Origin: Cytidiella melzeri | Taxonomy: Eukaryota > Basidiomycota > Agaricomycetes > Polyporales > Irpicaceae | Direction: 5' to 3' | Length of the DNA stretch: 64,000 bases | NCBI GenBank assembly: GCA_022592445.1 | Contig: JABYQR010000123.1 | Span: forward strand, 1-64,000 | Shown here: piece by piece, positions 34,465 to 43,948 of the stretch | Numbering within the stretch: position 1 is the first letter of the stretch | Layout of the letters: the number at the start of each line of letters is the position of its first letter | The notes under the pieces: model-generated | Told to the model about the DNA's origin: nothing | What the model saw: only the letters and a program-made list of their open reading frames with translations | The model's database searches: none | Made by a program: the position numbers and the translations under genes

Positions 34465-34690
34465 TCAGGAAAATGTAGGACCAGCAGCTTTTTCAGCCAG
34501 GATGCCCTTGAACTCCTCTCCAGTTTCGGCGTGTACACCCTCTATGCCATCTTCACTATCAAGCAGCTCGAGATCGTCCAGAGACCAGTCTACGTTGGAA
34601 CAGGTTGCTAGGACTCGTCGTAGGTGAGTTCTCCAAGTTAGTGTTGCGTCAAAAATTGAGATGTAGTAGTTTACCGTAAGTAAATATTAC
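34465..34690 (-). pseudogene. possible 3' end of a gene cut off by the Gypsy insertion
   Basis: On minus a 65-75-codon frame ends at 34465 (TWRTHLRRVLATCSNVDW, LDDLELLDSEDGIEGVHA, GEEFKGILAEKAAGPTFS). Charged, protein-like composition and an abrupt loss of frame toward the Gypsy 5' LTR (34803) suggest a terminal exon whose upstream part is gone or displaced. No family recognised. It could be chance. Confidence 0.25.
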
Positions 34691-34802
34691 TTTATTTACA
34701 TGGTAAATTACATATCTTACCTCGGACCAATGTAAGCAATGGTAAATATTGCTTAGAAAATAAGTATTTAATCTGGGCTGTATTTGATGATTACCATTGA
34801 AT

Positions 34803-35075
34803 TGTTGTACGATAGCTTTCCATAACATATGTAAACAAATCCCGACCGTTGTCTCCTAACTCCTATGCTGACCGAGAAATATATTGTAGCTTACTGAAGG
34901 ATTATCGAGCTTTAATAATTGCTGAGTAAAATAGGAGATACTCTGACTCGTAGTGTAGCGATAGTGTATTCTTCATGTATTTAAGGACTGACGAATCTAC
35001 GAGGAGAGCTCAGAATTCTCTCGCTCGCTTCTCACCACAATCCGACTCACTTGTGCCGAAGTGAGTGAAGCCTCA
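34803..35075 (+). repeat. Gypsy 5' LTR
   Basis: It starts TGTTGTACGATAGC and ends GAAGCCTCA. It contains a TATA-like ATGTATTTAAGG near 34975, placing transcription start probably around 35005. A hairpin ACTCACTT-N6-AAGTGAGT lies near its 3' end. Confidence 0.95.
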
Positions 35076-35090
35076 CTTGATCAAGTGAGG
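35071..35090. promoter_or_regulatory. 20-bp perfect palindrome spanning the LTR/primer-site junction
   Basis: CCTCACTTGATCAAGTGAGG reads the same on both strands and straddles the LTR end (35075) and the position where a tRNA primer-binding site is expected. No typical tRNA-complementary TGG start is seen. Confidence 0.8.
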
Positions 35091-35343
35091 GGTTTAGCTA
35101 ACCGCTCACGTCCTGTCTCTAAGTTCTCAACTCTTTAGCCGTCCTCTATTCCGGAACTCTTATCCTTACCAGACCGTAACGTGTCGTATAGCGCGTCGAA
35201 GTGCGCTCCGATTAGGCCATTAACATTGTTTCGAAACCCCGTCCCGTAAGAGGACTCTTGCGTCGCACTCTGTTGTACCGCCGTTAGCGCCCCCCTTTTG
35301 TCTTTGAAGACTTCGGTACTTACGTGCATTTCCTTAGGAAAAG

Positions 35344-36837
35344 ATGGATCCCTACGAGATCCTGAATCAGCAACTTTCTCCAGAAGCCGCTGCCGCCCTC
35401 AACCAACTCCTCAACGACTTAACGACTCGGCTGCAGGTCGCGCAACAGACTGCGCAGGACGCGCAGAACAGTCTGTTGACGCAGCAGCAGTTCGAGCAGT
35501 CGATTACGAATGCTCTCTCGCAGACGCAATTTACTGTTCAAGCTCCTACTACGACAGCCGCTCCTCCGGCTGCTTCGCGCGGCACATTGCGGATCGCACC
35601 GCAGAGGTACAGTGGGAACCTTGACTCTGCGAACGGTAATGTCAATCAGTGGATCACTATTTTCCTCGACGCCGTTAAAGCCTCTACCGTACCTGCTGAT
35701 CTGTGGATTCCAACTGCGGCAACCTACTTCGATGGCCTCGCGCTGTCATGGTATCATGGGTTGCGCCAGCGCAACGCAGTCCCAGCGACATGGCAGGCTT
35801 TTGAGACTCTTCTCCGTGCCAGGTTCGACACTCCGGTCGTCCTTGACCAGGTCCGCGCCGACATGCATGCCCTGGTCTATGAGGGGAACATGTCCACCTT
35901 TGTGCAAGAATTTCAGCTACTCGATGCTCGCATTCCTGATGACCAGATGACTTACCAGGACCGTCGCTGGAACTTCTTGGCTTCGCTGCCTCAACAGGCC
36001 CGACTCTACATCACCGAGGCCCTCCGTTCCAACCAGCAGCCGAACATGTCGAACGTCTACGATCTCGCTATTGAGTGGTCTCAAAATCGTCAGCTTGCTA
36101 ATCGGTCAAAGGAATCTCACGGTTTCTCAGCTCGTCGCCACGACAAAAACAAGAACCATCCCCGCCCGAAGCAGAAAGCTCGTCGTGACACTCCCTTTCC
36201 TGGAGTGGCACTGCTTTTCTCGCAAGTCAATAACGGCAATGGTAACGGAGGCCCTAATGGTGGTTCAAACACTGAGTCGAACGGGTCGACACCGATGGAT
36301 CTCGATGCAATGCAACAAGTCTCCAACGTCCGGTGCTACAACTGCAATGGACGCGGTCACATCGCCAAAGACTGTTGTCGCGCACGTCGTACCAATCCAT
36401 CGTATCCAGCAAAGACTCCCGGCCGTCGCCCAAACACCGCATCACAGCAGCTGCACGCTATGGAGGAAGAAGACAAGGATTTAAGCCCTGCTATCAAGGA
36501 CGAGTATGTTGATCCACTTGACCTTCTCATTTTTGAAGGAAATCCAAAGAATCCGACCTATCGTATTGGAGTAGGCCCTCCCGGTCGCGACCTTCACGGG
36601 CGACGCACCATCATCGCGCAGGCCTTACTTGATACTGGAGCAACCTCAAACTATGTTTCACGCAAGGTTGCTCGTCTCGCTAACGCAGAGTTCTTTCCTA
36701 TCACCGCCCGCGAAGTTGTTGGAGCCGGCAAGACCACTACGTCGAACATGGCTCGGATGACTTTAGTTTTGGACGGACGGGTTCGCAAAGACTTCTATGC
36801 CTACGTCCTTGATGACGGATCCCGAGTTTTGTCATGA
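35344..36837 (+). CDS. Gypsy Gag-protease polyprotein
   Basis: An open frame of 497 residues starts MDPYEILNQQLSPEAAAALN. The N-terminal half is helical and Gln-rich, followed by the capsid-like retrotransposon Gag core (PADLWIPTAATYFDGLALSW, WQAFETLLRARFDTP, DRRWNFLASLPQQARLYI), a basic linker, and a zinc knuckle CYNCNGRGHIAKDC (CX2CX4HX4C, about residues 332-345). An aspartic protease begins with ALLDTGATSNYVSRKVA. The frame ends at 36837 inside the protease C-terminus; the last residues that match the family (LLGREWM) are in the +1 frame of the next open frame. The protein would assemble particles and mature the polyprotein in the cytoplasm. Confidence 0.9.
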   Translation: MDPYEILNQQLSPEAAAALNQLLNDLTTRLQVAQQTAQDAQNSLLTQQQFEQSITNALSQTQFTVQAPTTTAAPPAASRGTLRIAPQRYSGNLDSANGNVNQWITIFLDAVKASTVPADLWIPTAATYFDGLALSWYHGLRQRNAVPATWQAFETLLRARFDTPVVLDQVRADMHALVYEGNMSTFVQEFQLLDARIPDDQMTYQDRRWNFLASLPQQARLYITEALRSNQQPNMSNVYDLAIEWSQNRQLANRSKESHGFSARRHDKNKNHPRPKQKARRDTPFPGVALLFSQVNNGNGNGGPNGGSNTESNGSTPMDLDAMQQVSNVRCYNCNGRGHIAKDCCRARRTNPSYPAKTPGRRPNTASQQLHAMEEEDKDLSPAIKDEYVDPLDLLIFEGNPKNPTYRIGVGPPGRDLHGRRTIIAQALLDTGATSNYVSRKVARLANAEFFPITAREVVGAGKTTTSNMARMTLVLDGRVRKDFYAYVLDDGSRVLS

Positions 36838-39800
36838 TGTCCTCCTCGGTCGAGAGTGGATGCGATCTCACCAGGCGGTTATTGATTGGAGCACCAATGA
36901 CTGTATTCTACTTGACCCCATCTCGCAGCTGCGTTATACTCTACGAACGAAGCTGAAGCCAATCACCGCTTCCAAGTGCCACTCTTGTCCATCAAAGCGT
37001 CACCGCGCTTGCCCACTTGTTGCTGCTGTGGCCGAGGATGATTTTGATGGAAAACTCGTTAAGGTACGAGAAGCTCACCTTGGTGAAGATATTCTTAGGC
37101 TCATGAAAGCCCTCTATCCTGCTTGCTTCAAGGCCAAGCCGGGATATCCACCTGCTCGCCGATGGAATCATGATATCGACACGGGAAATTCTAAGCCCGT
37201 TCGTGCTCGTGGTCGACCTCTCTCGCCCTTGGAACAAAAGGCCATCAAGGCTTTTGTCGACGACTCCTTGAAGGAGGGTGTTATTGAACCATCTGCGTCA
37301 CCCTATTCTTCGCCATTGCTGCCTGTTCGCAAGAAGGATGGTGAGTTGCGCATTTGTGTCGATTACCGCGCACTCAACCGTGCTACAGTACCAAACGCGT
37401 ACCCTCTTCCACGGATCGACGATTGTTACGCAACTTTAGCCGGTGCGCGTTTCTTCACTTGTCTCAATCTCCGCTCAGGCTATTGGCAGGTTCGTCTTAC
37501 GGACGACGCTCGCCCAAAGACTGCCTTCACCTGTCAATATGGTCACTATCAGTTTCGTGTTATGCCGTTTGGCCTCACGAACGCACCTGCAACCTTCCAA
37601 AACATGATGAACGATATCTTGCGAGACATGCTCGACAAGTGCGTTATTGTGTACCTTGACGACATCATCATTTTTTCCCGCTCCGCTGGACAGCATGTCC
37701 GCGACGTCGAAAAAGTCATTAAGCGACTGCACGAACATCAGCTTGTCTTGAATGAGAAGAAGTGTAAATGGGCACTTACCGAAGTTCTATACCTAGGACA
37801 TATTGTCTCTGGTAACGGAATCCTGCCAAACCCTGACAAGGTCACTGCAATCACCGAATGGCCTCAGCCGGCCACTATCACCGAGGTTCGTGGATTCTGT
37901 AATCTTGCTGGCTATTATCGGCGATTTGTTAAAGGTTTCGCAAAGATCATGAATCCGATCTACGACCTCTTGACGGGAGCTCCGAAGAAGGGAAGCCGAA
38001 TCACCTGGAACAACAGCTGTGAGCATGCTTTCCGTATCATGAAACAACGCCTTACAACTTCGCCTATGCTCGTTCACCCGACTCCATGGCATTTGTTTGT
38101 TATAGATACTGATGCCTCGGAAAACTGTGTTGGAGCTGTCCTTCAACAAACGTCAGAGCCGTTCAAGAATTTGGATGAGGGGAAGGATGACAGTAAGTCG
38201 CTTTCGCGCTTCGCGTTCAAGGAGAAACATTTACAAACTGTCGCTTTTGAATCACGCCAAATGACACCCACTGAGCAAAGATACTCAGCCCAGGAACGAG
38301 AAATGCTTGCTGTCGTCTGGGCGTTGCGCAAATGGCGGGGGTATATTGAAGGCTCGCCCATCGTGGTACGTACTGATCACGAATCATTAAAGTATGTGCG
38401 TACTCAAAAGGACTTGGGACGCCGCCTCGCTCGCTTTATCGATGACCTCGCTCATTTCGACGTGGAAATCATGTACCGACCCGGCAGGTCCCAGCTTGTT
38501 CCTGATGCGCTGTCGCGCCGTACTGGTAACCGCGAGACCACCGACAACGAGAACATTGAACCCTTGTTCGCAAACCCCTTCGATGCCCTACAACCAGATC
38601 CCGATCGCTCAGAGACGTACAAGACTCTCAAGGGCTACGAAGAAGCACTCCAGTCAGGACAAGATCATACAACTGTCGGAAACGGAACCTACCAACTTGT
38701 AGATGAACAGCTTCACCGCGTCGTTCAAGACCAAGACAAAGATATTGTTGTACGCATTCCGACATCTATTGAACAAGCCGAAGAACTGGTTCGTGGTGTT
38801 CACGTTGATCTTGGCCATCTTGGTACTTTGTCGGTCACACCAGCCCTTCGTCGCCGCGTCTGGATGCCATTCGCTACGAAAACCATCGAACGGGTTGTGC
38901 GTTCATGCAACCAATGCCAATTCGTTCGTCGAGAGCCAGCTGTTACGCAGCCGCTCCACCCTTTGCCGCGAGTCGAAGCCGGAGATGTCTGGTCGTTCGA
39001 TTTTATTGGACCGCTCCCTTGCACTATGAGCGGAAATCAATATATCGTAACTGGTATGGATCTTGGTACTGACTTCACTGTCGCCAACGCATTGACTCAC
39101 CGCTCAGCAGAATCCGTTGTCAACCTCCTTCGCTACGTGATCTCAACCTATGGTAAGCCGAAGGCAATTCTTACAGACAATGGTGAAGAATTCATGTCTT
39201 ACCTTGTCCAAAATTTCCTTCGTCGCCTAGGTATCGAGCATATGCATACTACGCCGTATCACCCGCAGACGAACGGTCACCTCGAGAAGTTTAACGACAC
39301 TCTGATCCAAATGTTAGCCAGGGTATGTGCTCCGAACTCGCAGAACAAATGGGACGAATACTTACCTGATGTTCTACTTGCGCACCATGCTCACGTCAAC
39401 CCATCGCTTCATACTTCGCCATTCTACCTCACCTATGGGCGCCATCCGCGTTTACCAAACGATCACATTTACGATGTCGTGCGTCGTCCTCCCACCGACC
39501 AGGAAATTGAAGCTATCCAGGTCCAGCGTTTGGAACACGTCCAAGACCTCAGCCGTTTCCGTGACCAAGCGAACGAGTACGCGTTCGCTCGTTTGACGGA
39601 TGAAGCCGCTAAACGGGACGAAACGTTCAAGGAACGCGCGATTGGTGTCGGAGATCTGGTCAAACGTAAGTCAGAATCCTCTACCAAGATGCACCCTCGA
39701 TGGGATGGTCCCTTCATTGTGAAAGCCATGACGAACAAAAACACTTACCAACTGGTCACTAGGAATGGTTACATTCTTGTCACCTCGTTAACGGAGAACG

Positions 39801-39892
39801 CCTCCGTCGATACTTTCCCGGACGCACTGGCTCTAATGCTCTCTGGCATGCCAGCGAAGACCTTCGACGACGAGACGAACGCGAACGTTTGA
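36797..39892 (+). CDS. Gypsy reverse transcriptase-RNase H-integrase polyprotein
   Basis: The frame overlaps the Gag-protease frame by 41 nt in the +1 frame; the ATG at its start lies inside the protease region and is probably not used. Domains in order: protease tail DVLLGREWMRSHQAVIDW, reverse transcriptase (LPVRKKDGELRICVDYRALN; MPFGLTNAPATFQ; catalytic VIVYLDDIIIFSR), RNase H (FVIDTDASENCVGAVLQQ; AQEREMLAVVWALRKWRGY), integrase zinc finger (HVDLGHLG...CNQCQF), integrase core (WSFDFIGPLP; ILTDNGEEF; PYHPQTNGHLEKFND) and a GPY/F-like module (RWDGPFIVKAMTNKNTYQL). No chromodomain is evident after it. All catalytic residues that I can check are present, so it may still be active if the frameshift is tolerated. 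Confidence 0.93.
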   Translation: MPTSLMTDPEFCHDVLLGREWMRSHQAVIDWSTNDCILLDPISQLRYTLRTKLKPITASKCHSCPSKRHRACPLVAAVAEDDFDGKLVKVREAHLGEDILRLMKALYPACFKAKPGYPPARRWNHDIDTGNSKPVRARGRPLSPLEQKAIKAFVDDSLKEGVIEPSASPYSSPLLPVRKKDGELRICVDYRALNRATVPNAYPLPRIDDCYATLAGARFFTCLNLRSGYWQVRLTDDARPKTAFTCQYGHYQFRVMPFGLTNAPATFQNMMNDILRDMLDKCVIVYLDDIIIFSRSAGQHVRDVEKVIKRLHEHQLVLNEKKCKWALTEVLYLGHIVSGNGILPNPDKVTAITEWPQPATITEVRGFCNLAGYYRRFVKGFAKIMNPIYDLLTGAPKKGSRITWNNSCEHAFRIMKQRLTTSPMLVHPTPWHLFVIDTDASENCVGAVLQQTSEPFKNLDEGKDDSKSLSRFAFKEKHLQTVAFESRQMTPTEQRYSAQEREMLAVVWALRKWRGYIEGSPIVVRTDHESLKYVRTQKDLGRRLARFIDDLAHFDVEIMYRPGRSQLVPDALSRRTGNRETTDNENIEPLFANPFDALQPDPDRSETYKTLKGYEEALQSGQDHTTVGNGTYQLVDEQLHRVVQDQDKDIVVRIPTSIEQAEELVRGVHVDLGHLGTLSVTPALRRRVWMPFATKTIERVVRSCNQCQFVRREPAVTQPLHPLPRVEAGDVWSFDFIGPLPCTMSGNQYIVTGMDLGTDFTVANALTHRSAESVVNLLRYVISTYGKPKAILTDNGEEFMSYLVQNFLRRLGIEHMHTTPYHPQTNGHLEKFNDTLIQMLARVCAPNSQNKWDEYLPDVLLAHHAHVNPSLHTSPFYLTYGRHPRLPNDHIYDVVRRPPTDQEIEAIQVQRLEHVQDLSRFRDQANEYAFARLTDEAAKRDETFKERAIGVGDLVKRKSESSTKMHPRWDGPFIVKAMTNKNTYQLVTRNGYILVTSLTENASVDTFPDALALMLSGMPAKTFDDETNANV

Positions 39893-40079
39893 AAATGGTA
39901 CGACAAACATACAATCTAACGCGTAAAGATGCCGATGAAACACGGATTTGCTGACTCGGACCGTTTTGATTATTTTTGATAATTCTGAAAACGAATATCT
40001 ATTTTTTCCGTCCTTTCTTTCTTGCTTACCTTCTCTGTACTATAGTTTTCGGGACAAAAAGTCCTTAACGCGGGGGTAG

Positions 40080-40352
40080 TGTTGTACGATAGCTTTCCAT
40101 AACATATGTAAACAAATCCCGACCGTTGTCTCCTAACTCCTATGCTGACCGAGAAATATATTGTAGCTTACTGAAGGATTATCAAGCTTTAATAATTGCT
40201 GAGTAAAATAGGAGATACTCTGACCCGTAGTGTAGCGATAGTGTATTCTTCATGTATTTAAGGACTGACAAATCTACGAGGAGAGCTCAGAATTCTCTCG
40301 CTCGCTTCTCACCACAATCCGACCCACTTGTGCCGAAGTGAGTGAAGCCTCA
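40080..40352 (+). repeat. Gypsy 3' LTR
   Basis: Same length as the 5' LTR; differs at four sites (GAG/AAG context near 40182, T/C near 40225, G/A near 40270, T/C near 40324). Confidence 0.95.
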
Positions 40353-40835
40353 TGACCTGACGTTCACGGCTTGTGACTGTGACCCTCAGAAGTTCAAAAC
40401 TTCAGATGTTCAGGGCATCCAGTGACCTGTGACCGATGTTCGAACATCTGAACTTACTAATAGGTGCGTAAGGCCACTCGGTCAAGGCGTGACTCGATTG
40501 CTGCTAGCATTAGGTATGACGTTCCGAATGTTAGGTATGAATAACAGTGCATTCGGAACGTCATAATTGTTGCCTGGCAGCAGCAGACACGCTGTATATA
40601 GCATAAATCAAAATTTAAAAAATACTGCTAGTTCAATGTGCACCACTCAGGCCTCAGGTCTTGTCTGCACACCACGAAACATGGATTTAGACAATCCAGC
40701 TGTCGACAGCGCCCTCCATAAGCGCCCGAGGTCACATAACCAGGTGGAGGTTCACGAGAGTCTGTGACCTGTGACAAAGGTTCAAATTGACGATGTTCAG
40801 AGGCCTTGTGACCGTGACGTGAACCTCAGGTCATG
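40351..40835. mobile_element. small non-coding TIR element touching the Gypsy 3' LTR
   Basis: The ends are inverted: CATGACCTGACGTTCACG (40351-40368) against CGTGAACCTCAGGTCATG (40818-40835), 17 of 18 positions pairing. Subterminal sequence is rich in repeated words (TGTGACC, GATGTTC, GAACATC) in both orientations. A 16-bp perfect inverted repeat, TATGACGTTCCGAATG (40515-40530) with its complement at 40550-40565, sits inside. There is no coding capacity. The structure is like a MITE or a deletion derivative of a DNA transposon with subterminal repeats. No target duplication was found. Confidence 0.5.
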
Positions 40836-41951
40836 CCGGTACAGTATGGTGAAGCGCCCCCTAAGGGCTGTCACGCTGCTTGCCCCCTTTGTCACGCGAA
40901 CTCGCAATCATATGAAATGGTTGCCTCAATGATATATCAAAGCTTGTGAACGTATAGTGGCTCTGTCAAAAAGCAATCTCCCAGAATCAAGAGTTAACCA
41001 CTCACTTAGGATCTATGGGATCTCCCAAGATACAGCCAGATACAGGCCCAGAAGATGGCCAAAAATACACCGGTAACTCTCAGTAACTCGCACTCCTCCC
41101 TCAATAATCAATAAGAGTACATTAGTTTACTGAACGTGAGCATCACTACAGACTGCAGAGTTTACCGGTACACCAACTGAGGCGTGAGAGAGGCGAGAAC
41201 CTGATTTGCAACAGCATACCCGTTTGCAAAAGGGGTTCTACAACAGTACAGCCACTTGCGTGTGAATCACACGGAGGCGGACTACAAGCTGGGTGGCAAT
41301 TCAAAGTCGCCAACTAACCTCACCATCACAGCACTGCAATGCCGGGTAAGTCCATGTTTGACATACTCTGTCATGGCCCGACTACACCGCCAACTTGTAA
41401 TCAGGTGGTTACTGCCCAGATCACAAATAATGTTAGCCACACGCTCGGCGACTGAGATCTCCAACATTTTCCCCTGAAATCCAGCAGAAACGTGAAGATG
41501 ATTTTCAATGAGATCATTTGTTCCTCTGAATAGCTTGAGAACCACCGCATGAGCACTGTAGGTTTGTCATTGCCCTCTCAGAAGATGGGAACCAATGCGA
41601 GGCGCGTGCGATGCAGACAGGCATCTCAGTTCTTGCTGCATAATATTTTCCAGATGTTCACTGCTATTACTGCAGCTGCGCGCGGGGTTTTTTTGCGCAG
41701 GCAGATGCAAGTTAAGCTCCCAGCCCGGCAGCGGCTTCTCTTAGCTCAGTCAATCAAGCAAATTTTAGCATAGTGAAGGAGCAAGTGAAGCTTATTATTA
41801 TAACCAAACATCTGGTATCTATATGTGGGACACACATCAAGAACTGAAATATTTGAGTCAATGAAGGGAAGAAGAATATTGTTGAGTAGAATGAGATTGA
41901 AGATAAGCACAAAAGGAGCCTCAAGCATGACTCAGAAGTTGACTCTTAGAG
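40836..41951. other. flank of the divergent transposase-like unit
   Basis: Mostly no recognisable gene. A minus-strand frame at 41545-41282 (VLKLFRGTNDLIENHLHVSA, VAERVANIICDLGSNHLI) is protein-like and may be a further exon or remnant of the element; no domain is named. Confidence 0.35.
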
Positions 41952-43648
41952 TTAGCATTCTTCAGACTGAGCACATTCTACGTCTTTGTTGTCATGATCT
42001 TCACTATTGTCTGAGTCGTCTTGTTCAGAAAGAACTGGCGCAGCCAGTGCAGTCGCTTTGACTTCATGTTGAATTTCAGTGGCTGACGTGTTCGCGAATC
42101 CTCTCTGGTCTAATGGGTGGCCATAGATGCGCAAATCGTTGTTGAGAGTAGTCAGAAAAACCCTGTTGCTAATAGTCAATATACATGTCACATCAATACA
42201 TGAGATGGAAGAACAAACTTTGCGGTGTCTTCTTTCTCATTGGAAGTTCCCGCAAATGCCTCGCCGACAGTTTGCAGTCTATCATCGACATTAGGCCACA
42301 AGTCCGCACCACCTCTGGCTTGACAAATGACTTGACGCTATTGTTACCACAGTGTCAGACATTATTGAGCAGTTGATATTGTATCAGGCACATACCAAAA
42401 ATGCAAAATGAGCACACATTGGCACTGTCACGACAATGTTCTTCTTACTGTTGCCAATACAGTTTTCAACAAGGGTGACAATGTTGATAGCCTTCACACG
42501 CTGCCTGTCAGGGTTTTGAGGGTCAGACTCTCCAATAGACAGCTTGATCTAAGTATGTAATGATCAGAAAGATCAGCGCAAAGCTGAATCCATTACACAC
42601 CATCTTCTTGATGTCTTTGCAAGACTCTGTGCAGCGGCACCTCACGTACTTACTCACACCAAGGAGTTTAGGAGGAGAGTTGTAAATTGCGGCCGTGACT
42701 CCCCACAAAGGATGCTGTGCAATGGTTTCCTGAAGTACAATGGTCAAGTGGGTTTACACCACAGTAGCACAAAAACGGCAACACGCACCAGTAAAAAATG
42801 GGCAACATCATTCATGTATCCAGGTGTGTTAGGGGAAGTTATTATCATGGTCTTGTATTTTTTGATCTGCGTCTATAGAAAAGTAAGGGTCAGACTTAGT
42901 GTCACTATCAAATGGCGGTCAGAAGAGAGTAAGGTACCTTCAACTCGCCCTTTTTTTTGACAATAAGTGGTGCGCCAGCAGGCTGTATGATGTCCAGTCA
43001 TTCGTGTAACTTTAAAATATCGGCGTGAGCTTAGTAGCGCTGCTCTGTCACTGACATCTACGTGGCAAGATGATCAGATATTGAAGTTAGAATATACAAT
43101 GACATTACCTTGGTCCACGCAGTAAAGTCTTCCTGGTTCCTGCTCAAAAGATGTGTTTGTTGCATTACTTGTTGTGTCATGATATTGTTACTGTCCACAG
43201 GTGGGTTGCGTCGTTTTTGACCAATGCTGGGCTGGACCACAATAGGCCCAACATGCTCAGGCTCACTTGATTCTCGAGACTTGCTAGAGAACTCTTGAGA
43301 CCTGTCAGAGGACTCACGAGACTCGCTAGAGGAGTCTTCAGCTCTGTTGCTGGTGGAAATGCCAGACAATTGTGCAGCACACCGGATGGCACTGGCACGG
43401 GCCATAGATGGCAACAAGAGTGATTCGGATTCCACATATTCCGGTGATGACCTCGGTGTACAGTCTCTCAAACTCGACTCGGCTTGAGCAGTGGCCAGGC
43501 AAGATTTCAGCGAGATCACATATGCAAACTCTTTCGGAGCCAGAATAACAAGATGGGCTGAGTGAACAGAGGCGAGGCAAAAACTTGCAAGTGGATGATG
43601 GTGGTGCCAGCGCAACAAAAAAATCCAGCGAGTTGGGGTCAAACTCAA
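41952..43648 (-). pseudogene. partner gene of the divergent Agaricomycete transposase-like unit
   Basis: Several minus-strand segments belong together by order: a Ser/Glu-rich N-terminal part (SSSESRESSDRSQEFSSKSR, near 43300), VDSNNIMTQQVMQQTHLLSR, a segment TIAQHPLWGVTAAIYNSPP (near 42700), then RVKAINIVTLVENCIGNSKK (near 42470), NVDDRLQTVGEAFAGTSNEK (near 42270) and an acidic tail, LSEQDDSDNSEDHDNKDVEC, ending at 41952. I remember similar paired helical proteins beside the large protein family on the opposite strand in mushroom genomes, but cannot name the domain. Exon joins are not resolved and there are stops between pieces, so I call it degenerate. It diverges from the large gene at 43949. 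Confidence 0.4.
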
Positions 43649-43948
43649 AGAGGCTGCAGCATCAGCAGATCAAATATCTCGCACAACTTGCACCCACTCG
43701 AGTACGCCAAAAAGGCTTGAGCATATTCAATAAACATGGACATGCCTCGTGCAGGAAAACACAAGAAAGTGAGTTCCTTCGTTTATCTTATATAAAAATG
43801 ACTAAATAAGAACACATATTTTGGAGAGATCTCCAAAAGCAGTACTCACGTTCAATGCACGCCTTGCACAAAACATCATGGCACTGTACAGCACATTTGC
43901 CGGTCAGTCATTTCCGGACATGCTAAGGCTGCAAAGCCTCTAGCTGCG

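Larger units (their letters stand above)
34803..40352 (+). mobile_element. full-length Ty3/Gypsy LTR retrotransposon
   Basis: A 5550-bp element bounded by two direct 273-bp LTRs (34803-35075 and 40080-40352) that differ at four positions, all transitions. Inside are Gag-protease and reverse transcriptase-RNase H-integrase frames on the same strand, in Gypsy order with integrase last. A polypurine stretch (CGCGGGGGTAG) precedes the 3' LTR. The 5-bp flanks (TGAAT on the left, TGACC on the right) do not match, so no target duplication is seen. The near-identical LTRs and largely intact frames indicate a recent insertion. Confidence 0.95.

Noticed and set aside
34660..34770. AT-rich imperfect inverted words around TTTACATGGTAAATTAC
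   Set aside because: The pairing is weak and expected in AT-rich DNA; no element ends could be defined.
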